From assembly GCF_014651815.1 (NCBI RefSeq), contig NZ_BMXP01000005.1, positions 124,001-188,000 of the forward strand: DNA of 64,000 nucleotides, given 5' to 3'. Below the pieces are notes generated by a model. It saw only the letters and a program-made list of their open reading frames with translations. It did no database searches and was not told the origin of the DNA. Origin of the DNA: Alteromonas halophila (GTDB taxonomy: Bacteria; Pseudomonadota; Gammaproteobacteria; Enterobacterales; Alteromonadaceae). A program made the position numbers and the translations under genes. Shown here piece after piece: positions 62,293-64,000 of this stretch; position 1 is the first letter of the stretch, and every line of letters begins with the position of its first letter.

Positions 62293-63660
62293 ATGATTAG
62301 AAAAGTAGGAATTATTGCTGCCGCTATGTCACTGGCTCTTTACGGGGCAGGCGCTGCAGCCAAGGTTTCCGAGTCGGAAGCCAATAAACTGGGTAATGAA
62401 CTAACGCCACTTGGCGCGGAAAAAGCCGCTAACGCCGATGGTAGTATCCCCGCGTGGACGGGCGGTATTACAGAAGTACCAGCCGGCTTTGAGGTTGGGG
62501 ATCACCATCCGGATCCGTATCCTGATGATAAAATGCAGTTTGAAATAACCGCCGACAATTACAAAGAGTATGCAGACATGCTCTCTGAAGGGCAGAAAGC
62601 GCTGTTTGAAGCGTACCCTGATACTTTCAGAATGCCGGTTTATCCAACCCGTCGCTCTGCGTCAAACCCACAGAAAGTGTATGACGCTACCCGCACCAAT
62701 GCGACCCGTGCGGAACTGCTGGATGGCGGCAATGGAATCAAGGGCGCAGCTGTCGGCATTCCATTCCCGATTCCGCAAAACGGGCTGGAAGCTATCTGGA
62801 ACCATATTCTTCGTTATCGCGGCGAAGCCGTAGAGCGTAACGGTGGTCAGGCTGCGGTCACCTCCTCAGGTGACTACAACGTGATTGGTTTTGACGAGCA
62901 GCTGAAGATTAAATATGCCTCTGAAGATGCAACGCCAGAGTCGCTGCTGGAAAACAATATTCTGTTTATGTTCAAACAAAAGGTCACCGAGCCTGCACGA
63001 CTGGCCGGTACCGCACTGCTTGTGCATGAAACCGTAGATCAGGTTAAGGAGCCACGCAAAGCCTGGACGTATAATACGGGGCAGCGCCGCGTGCGTCTTG
63101 CACCAAACATTGCTTATGATACCCCGGGAACTGCGGCTGACGGCCTGCGTACTACCGATGACTTCGATATGTTTAACGGTTCACCAAACCGTTACAACTG
63201 GGAGCTGAAGGGTAAAAAAGAAATGTTTGTGGCGTACAACAACTATGCGCTGCATGCAGAAAACGTAGAATATGATGAGATCCTTAAGCCGCATCACATC
63301 AACCCTGACCTGACGCGCTGGGAAAAGCACCGGGTATGGGTGGTAGAGGCCACGCTTAAAGAAGGCTTCCGTCATATTTATCAGAAACGGGTGTTCTTCA
63401 TAGATGAGGACAGCTGGCAGATTCAGGTTGCGGATATGTACGATAACCGCGGCGAGCTGTATCGCGTTGGCGTAGCTTACGGCGTCAATTATTATGAAGT
63501 GCCTACGCAGTGGTCGACACTGGATGTGTACCATGATCTGAATTCCCGCCGTTATCTGGCGATTGGTCTGGACAACCAGCAGCCAATGTACGACTTCACC
63601 ATAGAGCCGCGTGACGTTGAATTTACGCCACAGGCACTGCGGCGTGAAGGCATGCGCTAA
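62293..63660 (+). CDS. DUF1329 periplasmic protein
   Basis: A 455-residue exported protein of the DUF1329 family. Signal peptide to about residue 23 (GAAA-KV), then the family start EANKLGNELTPLGAEKAANADGSIPAW, shown here as EANKLGNELTPLGAEKAANA. DUF1329 proteins have a LolA/LolB-like fold thought to carry lipophilic ligands. ATG 62293 is preferred over GTG 62284. Fifteen bases after the DUF1302 gene, then a strong terminator. Confidence 0.88.
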   Translation: MIRKVGIIAAAMSLALYGAGAAAKVSESEANKLGNELTPLGAEKAANADGSIPAWTGGITEVPAGFEVGDHHPDPYPDDKMQFEITADNYKEYADMLSEGQKALFEAYPDTFRMPVYPTRRSASNPQKVYDATRTNATRAELLDGGNGIKGAAVGIPFPIPQNGLEAIWNHILRYRGEAVERNGGQAAVTSSGDYNVIGFDEQLKIKYASEDATPESLLENNILFMFKQKVTEPARLAGTALLVHETVDQVKEPRKAWTYNTGQRRVRLAPNIAYDTPGTAADGLRTTDDFDMFNGSPNRYNWELKGKKEMFVAYNNYALHAENVEYDEILKPHHINPDLTRWEKHRVWVVEATLKEGFRHIYQKRVFFIDEDSWQIQVADMYDNRGELYRVGVAYGVNYYEVPTQWSTLDVYHDLNSRRYLAIGLDNQQPMYDFTIEPRDVEFTPQALRREGMR

Positions 63661-63668
63661 CGGATAGA

Positions 63669-63697
63669 AAAAACGGTTGGCAATGCCAACCGTTTTT
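63669..63697. terminator. Intrinsic terminator after DUF1329
   Basis: A 13-bp stem (AAAAACGGTTGGC / GCCAACCGTTTTT) with a 3-nt loop, 8 bp after the stop. A- and T-runs on both sides allow bidirectional function. Confidence 0.93.
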
Positions 63698-63829
63698 GTA
63701 TGCTAGGGGTGATAAGTAAATCGTAGGTTAACATTGCCGGTCCGGCCTTCATGATATTCACGTCAGGACACGCAAAATAACGATCTATCCTATCTTTCCT
63801 ATTCCTTAACTCATTTTATAAGGTCAGTT

Positions 63830-64000
63830 ATGAAAAAAGTTATTGCAGCATCTCTGGCTGCATCCTTAAGTTTCACAGCTGTAGCTGACAACGCGTTTAA
63901 GGCGCCATTGGTCAAAAAATCGTTACTGCTTGATGTCGCCGCTACTGACTATGCCGTTATTGTGGGGGAGCGTGGTCACATTCTGCTGTCTTCCGACGGC
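63830..64000 (+). CDS. Ycf48-like/BNR exported protein (3' truncated by window edge)
   Basis: Only the first 57 codons are in the window. A signal peptide (MKKVIAASLAASLSFTAVA, cleavage near residue 19) precedes DVAATDYAVIVGERGHILL, the pattern seen in Ycf48-type beta-propeller repeats. Such a protein normally follows DUF1302 and DUF1329 and precedes an RND/MMPL transporter, which would lie to the right of the window. AAGGT stands before the ATG. Confidence 0.7.
   Translation, partial: MKKVIAASLAASLSFTAVADNAFKAPLVKKSLLLDVAATDYAVIVGERGHILLSSDG

Overview
The window is a contiguous stretch of chromosome from a gammaproteobacterium, most likely a marine member of the Alteromonadales (Alteromonas/Salinimonas-like). 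This rests on close resemblance of many proteins to enteric and Alteromonas-type families (CysB, YejK/YejL/YejM, RlmA, RlmJ, ProQ, Prc, PepN), a secreted subtilase with a GlyGly-CTERM-like tail, NhaC-type and sodium-coupled transporters, a RAYT-type transposase, and roughly 50% GC. It is mostly core chromosome. I see no prophage, plasmid genes, rRNA, CRISPR array or convincing tRNA. Both ends cut a gene.

Layout. 0-2.7 kb: end of a valine-degradation operon (3-hydroxyisobutyryl-CoA hydrolase, mmsB) and rlmA. 2.7-5.8 kb: the yejM-yejL / yejK divergent group. 5.9-9.5 kb: a fused tandem 6-pyruvoyl-tetrahydropterin-synthase-like protein, an M23 peptidase and an M61 peptidase. 9.6-13 kb: a PilZ protein, an Mpo1-like membrane protein and a LytS/LytTR two-component pair. 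13-18.2 kb: pfkA, a lipoprotein, a RAYT element bounded by inverted GTGGGTGTC-type repeats, and a response-regulator/TPR fusion. 18.3-21.6 kb: trhO, an EF-hand protein and a DEAD-box helicase whose start region lies under a perfect hairpin. 21.7-26.8 kb: 3-oxoacid CoA-transferase with a divergent LysR regulator, a membrane coiled-coil protein, a histidine-kinase-like protein and cysB. 26.9-34.6 kb: sdaA, nudL, pabB, class I fumarase, rmuC and an SRAP protein. 34.7-39.4 kb: an orphan class I-type HMG-CoA reductase and a large secreted subtilase. 40-43.8 kb: branched-chain 2-oxoacid dehydrogenase E1alpha-E1beta-E2. 43.9-48.2 kb: rlmJ with an overlapping or abutting protein-kinase gene, then tesB and a gamma-carbonic anhydrase. 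48.8-54.3 kb: a class V aminotransferase, SIMPL protein, free-Met-sulfoxide reductase, a small acidic protein, proQ and prc. 54.4-64 kb: NSS and NhaC transporters, pepN, DUF2835, and the start of a DUF1302-DUF1329-Ycf48-like envelope cluster that runs off the right edge.

How the genes work together. The BCKDH genes, the HIBCH/MmsB pair, the SCOT-type CoA-transferase, TesB and SdaA point to a cell that uses amino acids and acyl chains as carbon. Secreted and cytosolic peptidases (S8, M61, M23, PepN, Prc) and Na+-driven transporters fit a protein-degrading marine lifestyle.

Best candidates for new biology are the hairpin that would bury the ribosome-binding site of the DEAD-box helicase, the RAYT element with its repeated ends, the tandem PTPS protein whose two halves retain different active-site parts, the shortened YejM-like protein, and a 108-bp inverted-repeat-bounded block in the gap before the LytS-type kinase.
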